Shown here piece after piece: positions 8,248 through 15,177 of a DNA stretch of 39,151 nucleotides. The position numbers and the translations under genes are program-made. Source of the DNA: Actinomadura sp. 6K520 (GTDB lineage Bacteria; Actinomycetota; Actinomycetes; Streptosporangiales; Streptosporangiaceae); contig NZ_SMLC01000062.1 in assembly GCF_004349245.1 (NCBI RefSeq), positions 1 to 39,151 of the forward strand, given 5' to 3'. Below the pieces are notes generated by a model. That model did not search any database. It was not told the origin of the DNA and saw nothing but the letters and a program-made list of their open reading frames with translations. Each line of letters starts with the position of its first letter. Within the stretch, counting starts at the first letter, position 1.

Positions 8248-9507
8248 ATGGCGATGGAGACCTCGGCCGAATCCCCCGTCCCGGTGCGGACGGTCCTGCA
8301 GGCCGTCAGCGGCTGGATCGGGAGGCTCGGCCGCATCTGGGTCGAGGGCCAGATCACCGACCTCAACGCCCGCGGCGGGACGGTCTACCTGACGCTCCGC
8401 GACCCCGTGGCGAACATGTCGGTGCGGGTCGTCGGCCCCCGCGCCGTGTTCGAGGCGGCCGGACTGGTCACCGGTGGGGGGCCGACCCCCCACACCCCCC
8501 GGAACAGCCCGGTGGTGACCGACGGCGCCCGGGTCGTCGTCCACGCCAAGCCCGACTTCTGGATCAACCGGGGGACGTTCTCGCTCAGCGCCCTGGAGGT
8601 CCGGCCGGTCGGCGTCGGTGAGCTGCTGGCCCGGCTGGAGCGGCTGAAGCGGGTGCTGGCCGCCGAGGGGCTGTTCCGCCCGGAGCGCAAGCGGCCGCTG
8701 CCGTTCCTGCCCGGCAGGATCGGGCTGATCTGCGGGCGCGACTCCGACGCCGAGCACGACGTCCTGGAGAACGCGCGGCGGCGGTGGCCGGCGGTGGCGT
8801 TCCGGGTGGAGAACACGGCGGTGCAGGGCTCCTACGCGGTGGGCGAGGTGATGGAGGCGCTGCGGGCGCTGGACGCCGACCCGGAGATCGAGGTGATCGT
8901 CATCGCGCGGGGCGGGGGCGCGATGGAGGACCTGCTGCCGTTCTCGGACGAGGCGCTGGTCCGCGCGGTCGCCGCCGCCCGCACCCCGGTGGTCAGCGCG
9001 ATCGGGCACGAGCAGGACGCGCCGCTCCTGGACCTGGTGGCGGACGTGCGGGCGTCCACCCCGACCGACGCGGCGAAGAAGACCGTCCCGGACGTGCGGG
9101 AGCAGCTCCACCTCGTCCGGCAGCTGCGCGACCGGGGGCGGCGCTGCATCGCGGGCGGGGTGGAGCGGGAGCTGGCGTGGCTGGCGGCGATCCGGTCGCG
9201 TCCGGCGCTGGCCGACCCGGTGCGGGAGGTCGAGCGGCAGTCCGAGCGGGTGCTGGCGCTGCGGGACCGGGCGCGGCGCTGCCTGTCCGGCGCGCTGGAC
9301 CGGGCGGGCGACGAGCTGTCGCACACCCGCGCCCGGCTGCTGGCCCTGTCCCCCGCCGCGACGCTGGCGCGCGGGTACGCGATCGTCCAGCGGGAGGACG
9401 GGGCGGTCGTGCGGGAGGCCGCGGAGGTCGAGGAGGGCGAGCGGCTCCACGTCCGGCTGGCCGGCGGACGGCTGGGCGTGACGGTCGACGAGCGCGACAA
9501 GTCCTGA
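8248..9507 (+). CDS. xseA: Exodeoxyribonuclease VII large subunit
   Basis: A 419-residue catalytic subunit of exonuclease VII, which degrades single-stranded DNA from both ends. The OB-fold domain covers about 10-120 (IWVEGQITDLN near 30-40). The catalytic domain holds LICGRDSDAEHD (160-171) and IARGGGAMEDLLPFSDE (219-235). Long helices follow from about 260 to 350, and ATLARGYAIV marks the C-terminal domain. Residues about 76-86 (GGGPTPHTPRN) look inserted in the OB fold and are encoded by a G6/C6 hairpin, described separately. ATG 8248 follows TAGGGT by 6 nt and no ribosome-binding site is present, so translation is probably leaderless; ATG 8254 is an alternative start. xseB follows in the same direction. 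Confidence 0.95.
   Translation: MAMETSAESPVPVRTVLQAVSGWIGRLGRIWVEGQITDLNARGGTVYLTLRDPVANMSVRVVGPRAVFEAAGLVTGGGPTPHTPRNSPVVTDGARVVVHAKPDFWINRGTFSLSALEVRPVGVGELLARLERLKRVLAAEGLFRPERKRPLPFLPGRIGLICGRDSDAEHDVLENARRRWPAVAFRVENTAVQGSYAVGEVMEALRALDADPEIEVIVIARGGGAMEDLLPFSDEALVRAVAAARTPVVSAIGHEQDAPLLDLVADVRASTPTDAAKKTVPDVREQLHLVRQLRDRGRRCIAGGVERELAWLAAIRSRPALADPVREVERQSERVLALRDRARRCLSGALDRAGDELSHTRARLLALSPAATLARGYAIVQREDGAVVREAAEVEEGERLHVRLAGGRLGVTVDERDKS
8474..8493. repeat. G6/C6 hairpin inside xseA
   Basis: GTGGGGGG, a CCGA loop, then CCCCCCAC make an 8-bp perfect stem with a 4-base loop. A further CCCCCC run follows at 8495-8500. The form matches the hairpins in the tandem repeat at 14194-14300, which have stems of the same size. 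It encodes a low-complexity insert in the OB fold of XseA. Confidence 0.65.
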
Positions 9508-9556
9508 GGCGTTCCGGGGTATGGGGTTGTACCCGGAGGATGGAAGAGTGGAGCGG

Positions 9557-9793
9557 ATGGCGGACGAGACGGGGACGGCGGGCAAGCCGTCGTACGAGCA
9601 GGCACGGGACGAGCTGGCCGACGTCGTCAAGCGGCTGGAGGCGGGCGGCCTGACGCTGGAGGAGTCCCTCGCGCTGTGGGAGCGGGGCGAGAAGCTCGCG
9701 GCGATCTGCGAGGAGTGGCTGGAGGGCGCCCGCGCACGGCTGGCGGCGGCGATGGCGCAGCCCGACGAGGGCGACCCCCCCGCGCCGTTCTAG
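9557..9793 (+). CDS. xseB: Exodeoxyribonuclease VII small subunit
   Basis: A 78-residue helical protein with the family core YEQARDELADVVKRLEAGGL followed by TLEESLALWERGEKLAAICE, which packs against the long helices of XseA. The ATG at 9557 gives the usual length and follows GTGGAGCGG; in-frame starts at 9521 (ATG) and 9548 (GTG) would add 12 or 3 residues. The gap from xseA is 49 bp, so the two are expected to be co-transcribed. It ends only 9 bp from the stop codon of the convergent DUF4245 gene, leaving no room for a separate terminator. Confidence 0.92.
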   Translation: MADETGTAGKPSYEQARDELADVVKRLEAGGLTLEESLALWERGEKLAAICEEWLEGARARLAAAMAQPDEGDPPAPF

Positions 9794-9802
9794 GATCCGG
9801 GC

Positions 9803-10594
9803 CTACGAGCCCGGCGTGGCGGCGCCCGTGGGGGTCAGGGGCGCGCCGTCCTTCGACTGGGGCTTGAGCGAGGCCGCGAGGACCGCCAGCTCCTCGTAGG
9901 TGGCCGTGCCGGTCACGACCAGGCTCGTCCCGTCCGGGAGGGTCCGGGCCAGGGAGTTCGCCTTCTTGTCCTTGCGGTGGTACTTGTTCCACACGTCGCC
10001 GCCGACCTGGTGCGTCCCGATGGGCACGCTGCTGTTGGTCATGCGCGGGATGTACTCGGACGCCTTCTCGTTGCTCTGCTCCAGGGCCGCGTACTCGTCA
10101 CCGGGCGTCACGAACCCCAGGTGCCACGCGACGGGCTCGTCGCCGCCCTTGCCGAGGCCGTGCAGCCGGGAGCTGGTGGGACGCCAGCGCTCCGAAAGCC
10201 CCTCGGGCGCGTACACGGTGAAGGGGGCGTCGTTGCTCATCGCCCACAGCTGGGCGCTGTAGTCGACGGTCGGCAGGATCTGCTCGTCACTGCGCGGCGT
10301 GACGGCGTAGATCGCGAGGACGAGCACCAGGCACGCGGCCATCGCCATGGTGAAGCCGCCGAGCCCCGTGGTCAGCCGCTTGTGCACGGCGGGGCTCACC
10401 TCGATCACGGGCCGTCCGGCGCCGGTGTGCCCCTGGGCCGCGGCGCCGTCCGCTCCCGCGGCCCCGGCCTCCTGCCGGGCGTCGTCCTGGTGTTGGGCGC
10501 CCTCCTCGCGGGGGACGTCGTGCTCACGCGGAGCCTCCGCCTCGCGCGGGGCGTCCTCGGCTTCCGGGACGGAACGTGGGGTCTTGTCGGTCAC
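9803..10594 (-). CDS. DUF4245 membrane-anchored protein
   Basis: A 263-residue protein of an actinobacterial family of unknown function. Residues 1-80 are disordered, highly charged and rich in Glu, Ala and Pro with repeated PRE-type motifs. One transmembrane helix follows (about 90-110, TMAMAACLVLVLAIYAV), and the extracytoplasmic domain (115-245) contains the conserved DYSAQLWAMSNDAPFTVYAP and VAWHLGFVTPGDEYAALEQS blocks. GTG 10594 is chosen because GGAGGG lies directly upstream, though the spacing is very short. A DUF4245 gene between xseB and glpX is common in actinobacteria. It follows the TetR gene in the same direction after 20 bp, so the two probably share a transcript. Confidence 0.85.
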   Translation of the reverse strand: MTDKTPRSVPEAEDAPREAEAPREHDVPREEGAQHQDDARQEAGAAGADGAAAQGHTGAGRPVIEVSPAVHKRLTTGLGGFTMAMAACLVLVLAIYAVTPRSDEQILPTVDYSAQLWAMSNDAPFTVYAPEGLSERWRPTSSRLHGLGKGGDEPVAWHLGFVTPGDEYAALEQSNEKASEYIPRMTNSSVPIGTHQVGGDVWNKYHRKDKKANSLARTLPDGTSLVVTGTATYEELAVLAASLKPQSKDGAPLTPTGAATPGS

Positions 10595-10614
10595 CCCTCC
10601 AGGATCCCGTACGG

Positions 10615-11280
10615 TCAGCGCTGCTCGGTACGGGGGTTCCTGATCGTGCCGACGATGCCCATGATCTCGTCGGCGAGCCTGCGGGCGGCGTCCTCGTCGT
10701 CCAGCAGTGAGATCTCCGACACGGCGCCCGCCATCGCCCCGGTCAGCACCATGACCAGGGCCTCGTCCACGCCGCCGTCGGCGGTGTGGAACAGGGCGGC
10801 GTTGCGGCGCGCCCACTTGTTCAGCCGCTGCCGCATGACGCGGTCGAAGCCGGGCGGGCCGTCGCCGGAGATGAACAGCCGCGCGACGCCCCGCTCCTCG
10901 ATGCAGCCGTTGAGGTAGGCGCCGGCGCCGGCGATGAACAGCCGCATCGGGTCGGTCTCGCCCGCCTCCCGCACGGCGCTGATCGCCTCGCGGGTGCGTT
11001 CCTGCTGGCCGGCCTGGAACTCCTCGAACAGCGTCAGGTAGAGATCGGCCTTGCCGTTGAAGTGGTGGTACAGGCTGCCGACGCTCGCGCCCGCCTTGGC
11101 GACGATGTCGGTGACGGCGGCCTGGGCGAAGCCCGACTCGCAGAAGACGTCCCGCGCCGCGGCCAGAAGGGCACCGCGCGTGGCGGCCCCGCGGTCGGAG
11201 GTCCGCGCGGGGGCGTCGCCGGACCGCGTTCCCCCGTTGTGTGACACCTCGCCGGACGGGACGTCGATGTGGCTGCTCAT
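10615..11280 (-). CDS. TetR-family transcriptional regulator
   Basis: A 221-residue regulator. A disordered N-terminus (1-30) leads into the TetR DNA-binding domain (about 32-80) with FAQAAVTDIVAKAGASVGSL as helix-turn-helix and the conserved LYHHFNGKADLY. The C-terminal ligand-binding half (85-215) is alpha-helical. ATG 11280 has no clear ribosome-binding site, but TAATCT ends 8 nt upstream, which suggests a leaderless message. The gene is divergent from glpX across 188 bp and lies 20 bp upstream of the DUF4245 gene. It may control itself, DUF4245 or glpX; no strong shared palindrome was found between it and glpX. The ligand is unknown. Confidence 0.9.
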   Translation of the reverse strand: MSSHIDVPSGEVSHNGGTRSGDAPARTSDRGAATRGALLAAARDVFCESGFAQAAVTDIVAKAGASVGSLYHHFNGKADLYLTLFEEFQAGQQERTREAISAVREAGETDPMRLFIAGAGAYLNGCIEERGVARLFISGDGPPGFDRVMRQRLNKWARRNAALFHTADGGVDEALVMVLTGAMAGAVSEISLLDDEDAARRLADEIMGIVGTIRNPRTEQR

Positions 11281-11288
11281 GACGCCTG

Positions 11289-11294
11289 AGATTA
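11289..11294 (-). promoter_or_regulatory. Putative -10 element of the tetR gene
   Basis: Read on the minus strand the hexamer is TAATCT, ending 8 nt before the ATG. No ribosome-binding site separates it from the start codon. Confidence 0.45.
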
Positions 11295-11468
11295 CGCCCT
11301 CTCCCATGGGGAAACGATCCCTTGGCCGTGTGACCGTCAAATCCGGCCCGTCCGGCGTCCGTGTCCGCCGGGCCGGTGGTCCGGGCTCCCGTTGGTCTGG
11401 TCCAATTTGTGACGGGGCGTCCGGTCCACCGAGAATCCGAGTCACCACCGAACGAAGGGCGCCGCGCC

Positions 11469-12503
11469 ATGTCCGACGAGACCACCGTTTCCTCTCCGCT
11501 GACGACCGAGCCGGAGGCCCCGGACCGCAACCTCGCGATGGAGCTGGTCCGGGTCACCGAGGGCGCCGCCATGGCCGCGGCCCGCTGGGTCGGCCGCGGG
11601 GACAAGAACGGCGCCGACGGGGCGGCCGTGAACGCCATGCGGCAGCTGATCAACACGGTGTCCATGCAGGGCGTCGTGGTGATCGGCGAGGGCGAGAAGG
11701 ACGACGCCCCCATGCTGTTCAACGGCGAGGAGGTCGGGGACGGCTCCGGCGCCGAGTGCGACGTGGCGGTCGACCCGGTGGACGGGACGCGGCTGACCGC
11801 GCTCGGCATGAACAACGCGATCGCGGTGCTGTCGGTGGCGCCGCGCGGGTCGATGTTCGACCCGTCCGCGGTGTTCTACATGGAGAAGCTCGTGACCGGC
11901 CCCGAGGCGGCGGACGCCGTCGACATCGAGCGCCCGATCGGCGACAACATCCGGGCGATCGCGCGGGCGAAGGGCTCGTCGCCGAACGACGTGACCGTCT
12001 GCATCCTCGACCGGCCGCGGCACGAGGGCATCGCCAAGGAGGTCCGCGAGGCCGGGGCGCGGATCAAGTTCATCATGGACGGCGACGTGGCCGGCGCGAT
12101 CATGGCGTGCCGCCCCGGGACGGGCGTCGACCTGCTGCTCGGCATCGGCGGCACCCCGGAGGGCATCATCGCGGCCTGCGCGATCAAGGCGCTGGGCGGG
12201 GTGATCCAGGGCCGGCTGTGGCCGCAGGACGACGAGGAGCGCCGGCAGGCCACGGACGCCGGGCACGAGCTGGGCCGGGTGCTCACCACCGACGACCTGG
12301 TGACGTCCGACGACGTGTTCTTCGCCGCGACCGGCATCACCGACGGCGAGCTCGTCGACGGCGTCCGCTACAGCAAGGGCACGGCCGTCACGCACTCGCT
12401 GGTCATGCGCTCCCGCAGCGGGACGATCCGGACGATCTCCAGCGAGCACCAGCTGGGCAAGCTCCGCGCCTACAGCGCGATCAACTTCGACACCGCGGTC
12501 TGA
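11469..12503 (+). CDS. glpX: Class II fructose-1,6-bisphosphatase
   Basis: GlpX hydrolyses fructose 1,6-bisphosphate in gluconeogenesis and is the only FBPase type in many actinobacteria. The 344-residue protein has the metal-binding motifs VVIGEGEKDDAPML (GEGEKD at 73-78) and VDPVDGTRLT (DPVDGT at 102-107) and the phosphate-binding region LLLGIGGTPEGIIAACAIKA. ATG 11469 is preceded by GAAGGGCG at a slightly long spacing. The N-terminal 20 residues are variable and probably disordered. It is convergent with the DUF1707 gene, with 21 bp between stop codons. glpX close to a fumarase gene is a known actinobacterial arrangement; here an ABC exporter and a regulator have come between them. Confidence 0.96.
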   Translation: MSDETTVSSPLTTEPEAPDRNLAMELVRVTEGAAMAAARWVGRGDKNGADGAAVNAMRQLINTVSMQGVVVIGEGEKDDAPMLFNGEEVGDGSGAECDVAVDPVDGTRLTALGMNNAIAVLSVAPRGSMFDPSAVFYMEKLVTGPEAADAVDIERPIGDNIRAIARAKGSSPNDVTVCILDRPRHEGIAKEVREAGARIKFIMDGDVAGAIMACRPGTGVDLLLGIGGTPEGIIAACAIKALGGVIQGRLWPQDDEERRQATDAGHELGRVLTTDDLVTSDDVFFAATGITDGELVDGVRYSKGTAVTHSLVMRSRSGTIRTISSEHQLGKLRAYSAINFDTAV

Positions 12504-12524
12504 CCGGCCCGCGGCGAGCCGGGG

Positions 12525-13136
12525 CTACCGGCCGCGGGTGAGGCGGTTCCGGACGCGGGCGCGCAGCGGGAGCCTCGGGGCGCGGACGCGGACGGAACCG
12601 AAGATCATGGTGCCGCCGAGCTCGATGGTCGGGCCCTCGTCCACGGGGCGGGCGCGGACGTCGCGGGTCGTGAGGATGGTGCGGCCGGTGACGTCCACGC
12701 GGACGCCATCGGGGACGAGGAGCCGGACCCGGCCGCCGAGGACCAGCGAGTCGACCACGATGTGGCGGCGCTGGAGGACGGCCTCGCGCAGGTCCAGTTC
12801 GACCGTTCCGAACAGGGCGAGCAGCGGGAGCTTCACCGGGACGACCCAGCGTCCGTCCCGGCGGGTGCGGCCGAAGAAGACCGAGACCGGGCGGTCGTCC
12901 ACGAGGATGGGCTGGGCCTCCTCGGGGATGAGGTCGCCGGTGAGGCCGGTGAGTTCGCCCAGCGTGCGGGCGGCGTAGGCGCGGGAGGTGCGGTCGGAGT
13001 GCTCCTCCATGGTGAGCCTGCCGTCGGCGAGTGCCTCGCCGAGGACGGCGACGACGCGTTCCCGGTCGGCGTCGGACGCGCGCAGGTCGCGCACGCGCGT
13101 CACCTTTCCGGGGGCCGGGTGCTGGGGGACGTCCAC
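12525..13136 (-). CDS. DUF1707 protein with LiaF-like C-terminal domain
   Basis: A 203-residue cytoplasmic-looking protein. Residues about 15-67 form a DUF1707 module (LRASDADRERVVAVLGEALA, then GRLTMEEHSDRTSRAYAART and GELTGLTGDL), a short helical domain common in actinobacteria. Residues 80-200 are a beta-rich region with repeats like those of the LiaF/DUF2154 cell-wall-active antibiotic response domain (FFGRTRRDGRWVVP, FGTVELDLREAVL, FGSVRVRAPRL). No membrane helix is seen. GTG 13136 lies 6 nt after TAGTCT on the minus strand, a textbook leaderless layout with no ribosome-binding site. It is divergent from the ABC ATPase gene. A role in envelope stress sensing is possible but inferred from the domain alone. 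Confidence 0.85.
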   Translation of the reverse strand: MDVPQHPAPGKVTRVRDLRASDADRERVVAVLGEALADGRLTMEEHSDRTSRAYAARTLGELTGLTGDLIPEEAQPILVDDRPVSVFFGRTRRDGRWVVPVKLPLLALFGTVELDLREAVLQRRHIVVDSLVLGGRVRLLVPDGVRVDVTGRTILTTRDVRARPVDEGPTIELGGTMIFGSVRVRAPRLPLRARVRNRLTRGR

Positions 13137-13142
13137 ACCTAG

Positions 13143-13148
13143 AGACTA
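13143..13148 (-). promoter_or_regulatory. Putative -10 element of a leaderless DUF1707 transcript
   Basis: Read on the minus strand the hexamer is TAGTCT, ending 6 nt before the GTG start codon. There is no Shine-Dalgarno sequence. Confidence 0.6.
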
Positions 13149-13227
13149 ACCTTCGTTCGCCGCCCCGGCCGTCCGGGCGACATGGCGGAGCCCGGAAAAC
13201 CGTTGGGGCTATGTCGCGTGATTTCCG

Positions 13228-13233
13228 TACTGT
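13228..13233 (+). promoter_or_regulatory. Putative -10 element of the ABC ATPase gene
   Basis: TACTGT ends 7 nt before ATG 13241. The 7-nt gap contains GAGG, so a short-leader alternative cannot be excluded. If correct, the upstream ATG at 13211 is not the start. Confidence 0.5.
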
Positions 13234-13240
13234 GAGGTTC

Positions 13241-14197
13241 ATGACGGTGCAACGTGTCCAGGCCGAGGCCGCCCGCGAGCGGGACGGCCGGGAGGCCGCC
13301 ATCAGCCTGCGGGGCGTCGTCAAGCGCTTCGGCGACTTCACCGCCGTGGACGGGCTCGACCTCGAGGTCCCGCCGGGGGTGTGCCTGGGGCTGCTGGGGC
13401 CGAACGGCGCCGGGAAGTCCACCACGATGAAGATGCTGACCGCGCAGGCCATCGCCGACGAGGGCGCCATACGCGTGCTGGGCTTCGAGGTACCGCGTGA
13501 GTCCAAGCGCGCGCGGGCCGTGATGGGGGTCGTCCCGCAGCAGGACAACCTGGACGAGGAGCTGACCGCCCGCGAGAACCTCGAAGTGTTCGCGCACCTG
13601 TACCGGGTCCCGCGCCGGGCGCGCCGCCAGGCGGTCGACGACGCGCTGGCCCTGGCGCACCTGACCGGCAAGCAGCTCACGAAGGTGGACGACCTGTCCG
13701 GCGGGATGCGGCGGAGGCTGCTCATCGCGCGCGGCCTGGTCCACGCCCCCGCCCTCGTCCTGCTGGACGAGCCGACCGTCGGCCTCGACCCGCAGGTGCG
13801 GGCGGAGCTGTGGGGGCTGATCGACGGGCTGCGCGCCCGCGGCACGACCGTCCTGATGTCGACCCACTACATCGAGGAGGCCGAGCGGCTCGCCGACGAC
13901 TGCGCGCTGATGTCGCACGGCCGCGTCATCGCCCGGGGCTCGCCGTCGTCGCTGGTCGCCGAGTACGCGGGCGCCCGGGTCGTCGAGCACTACGGGCCGC
14001 CCGACCGGCTGACCGAGGTGGAGCGGATCGCCAAGGGCGCCGGGCTGTCCACGCGCCGCACCGGCCCGTCGGTGTCGGTCCTGAAGGCCGAGACCATCCC
14101 GCCGTCCCTGGAGGACGAGCTGGGCCCGGACGGCGTGCGCCGCGCCGCCAGCCTCGAAGACGTGTTCGTTGTTTTGACCGGGGAGCGCGTGGAATGA
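13241..14197 (+). CDS. ABC exporter ATP-binding protein (DrrA/NodI type)
   Basis: A 318-residue nucleotide-binding subunit. Walker A GPNGAGKST is at 53-61, the Q-loop at about 100, the signature LSGGM at 152-156, and Walker B LVLLDEPTVGLDP from 172. A C-terminal extension of about 85 residues (EHYGPPDRLTEVERIAKGAG and onward) is typical of ABC-2 exporters of the NodI/DrrA group. ATG 13241 is preferred over ATG 13211 because the conserved domain begins shortly after it and a -10-like TACTGT sits 7 nt upstream. The stop overlaps an ATG as ATGA (14194-14197). With the permease at 14301 it should form a small two-protein exporter; the substrate is not evident. Confidence 0.92.
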   Translation: MTVQRVQAEAARERDGREAAISLRGVVKRFGDFTAVDGLDLEVPPGVCLGLLGPNGAGKSTTMKMLTAQAIADEGAIRVLGFEVPRESKRARAVMGVVPQQDNLDEELTARENLEVFAHLYRVPRRARRQAVDDALALAHLTGKQLTKVDDLSGGMRRRLLIARGLVHAPALVLLDEPTVGLDPQVRAELWGLIDGLRARGTTVLMSTHYIEEAERLADDCALMSHGRVIARGSPSSLVAEYAGARVVEHYGPPDRLTEVERIAKGAGLSTRRTGPSVSVLKAETIPPSLEDELGPDGVRRAASLEDVFVVLTGERVE

Positions 14198-14300
14198 GCG
14201 CAGCGAACCGGGGGGCGCGGGGGGTCGTCCCCCCGCAAGAAGCAGGAATGAGCGCAGCGAACCGGGGGGCGCGGGGGGTCGTCCCCCGCAAGGAGCAGGA
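14194..14300 (+). repeat. Tandem 54/53-bp hairpin repeat between ABC genes
   Basis: Two adjacent copies, 14194-14247 and 14248-14300, differ by one missing C and one A-to-G change. Each begins with an ATG and ends in an AAGvAGCAGGA segment that is the ribosome-binding site for the ATG of the next unit. Each contains a G-rich/C-rich hairpin: copy 1 has GCGGGGGG, TCGT, CCCCCCGC (8-bp stem), and copy 2 has GCGGGGG, GTCGT, CCCCCGC (7-bp stem). The permease start at 14301 uses the ribosome-binding site of the second copy. The pattern suggests duplication of a small start-codon-bearing element. Confidence 0.9.
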
Positions 14301-14304
14301 ATGA
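14194..14304 (+). CDS. 36-codon linker frame between the ABC genes
   Basis: This short frame starts at the ATG that overlaps the ATPase stop and ends in a TGA that overlaps the permease ATG (ATGA at 14301-14304). Its product is two copies of MSAANRGARGVVP followed by PQEAG or RKEQE. It is encoded entirely by the tandem repeat. It may be translated as a coupling peptide that carries ribosomes from the ATPase to the permease, or it may be only a by-product of the repeat. No homology-based function is claimed. Confidence 0.3.
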   Translation: MSAANRGARGVVPPQEAGMSAANRGARGVVPRKEQE

Positions 14305-15098
14305 GCGTTCAGGTGGAGCGGGCGCCGCGCCTTCGGCGGTTCGAGTTCGCGCCGGTGCGCGGCATCTGGCGCCACGAGCTGGCCCTGTACAAGAGGTACT
14401 GGAAGTCGCAGTCGTTCGCCTCGATGGTGGAGCCGACCTTCTTCCTGCTCGCGTTCGGCTACGGGTTCGGCTCGATGATCGCGGTCATCGGCGACTACCG
14501 GTACCTGGACTTCGTCGCGACCGGCGTCGTCGGGGTCGCGGCGCTGTTCACGTCGGTGTTCCCGGGGATGTTCAACGGCTACATCAGGCGCGTGTTCCAG
14601 CACACCTACGACGCGATGCTCGCCACGCCCGTCGACGTCCACGAACTGGTGACGGCCGAGGCGCTGTGGATCGCGGCCAAGTCGGCGGTGTACTCGTGCA
14701 CGCCGCTGGTGGTGGCGCTGTTCTTCGGCCTCGACCCCTCGTGGGGGATGCTGCTCGTGCCGATCGTGACGTTCTTCACCGCGCTCGGCTTCGGCCTGTT
14801 CGGGACGTGGACGTCGTCGGTGGTCCCGTCCATCAACTCGTTCGACTACGTGATCACCGGTGTGGTGACGCCGCTGTTCCTGATCGCGGGGACGTTCTTC
14901 CCGGTCGAGGCGCTGCCCGGCTGGGCGCAGACGGCCTCGTACTTCAACCCGCTCTACCACTGCGTCGAGCTGGTCAGGGACGCGGTCTTCGGCCTGGACC
15001 CGCTGGCCGACCTCGGGCACCTCGGCGCCCTGGTCCTCTTCGCGGCGCTGATGTGGACGATCGCCGTCCGCGGGATGCGGAAGCGCCTCATCGACTGA
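14301..15098 (+). CDS. ABC-2 type exporter permease (NodJ/DrrB type)
   Basis: A 265-residue integral membrane protein with about six membrane segments. The N-terminal part has the family pattern WRHELALYKRYWKSQSFASM followed by EPTFFLLAFGYG. Later segments include VSVFPGMFNGYIRRVF-like, VPIVTFFTALGFGLFGTW and GVVTPLFLIAGTFFPVEALP, ending with YFNPLYHCVELVRD, the signature of the ABC-2 C-terminal half. ATG 14301 follows AAGGAGCAGGA from the second repeat unit. It partners the ATPase encoded just upstream. In NodIJ and DrrAB relatives such pairs export lipooligosaccharides or drugs; which applies here is unknown. Confidence 0.92.
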   Translation: MSVQVERAPRLRRFEFAPVRGIWRHELALYKRYWKSQSFASMVEPTFFLLAFGYGFGSMIAVIGDYRYLDFVATGVVGVAALFTSVFPGMFNGYIRRVFQHTYDAMLATPVDVHELVTAEALWIAAKSAVYSCTPLVVALFFGLDPSWGMLLVPIVTFFTALGFGLFGTWTSSVVPSINSFDYVITGVVTPLFLIAGTFFPVEALPGWAQTASYFNPLYHCVELVRDAVFGLDPLADLGHLGALVLFAALMWTIAVRGMRKRLID

Positions 15099-15101
15099 CC
15101 G

Positions 15102-15131
15102 TTGACCAGGGGCGTAACCTGCTCCTACGCT
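15102..15131 (+). promoter_or_regulatory. Sigma-70-type promoter of the MFS gene
   Basis: TTGACC at 15102-15107 and TACGCT at 15126-15131 are separated by 18 bp. They lie directly after the permease stop codon and about 46 bp upstream of the MFS start. This is the best two-box promoter found in the window. Confidence 0.7.
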
Positions 15132-15177
15132 GACGCGAACTTTCTTCACGTTGTGCGGCGCAGAGGGGGCGGGCCAT

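Noticed and set aside
9803..11815. One very long minus-strand frame spanning DUF4245, tetR and glpX antisense
   Set aside because: Only its last part matches DUF4245. The rest is antisense to glpX or out of frame with tetR, each of which has strong family motifs.
12504..12524. Terminator between glpX and the DUF1707 gene
   Set aside because: Only a 7-bp CCCGCGG/CCGCGGG pairing with a long loop that overlaps the DUF1707 coding end; too weak to call.
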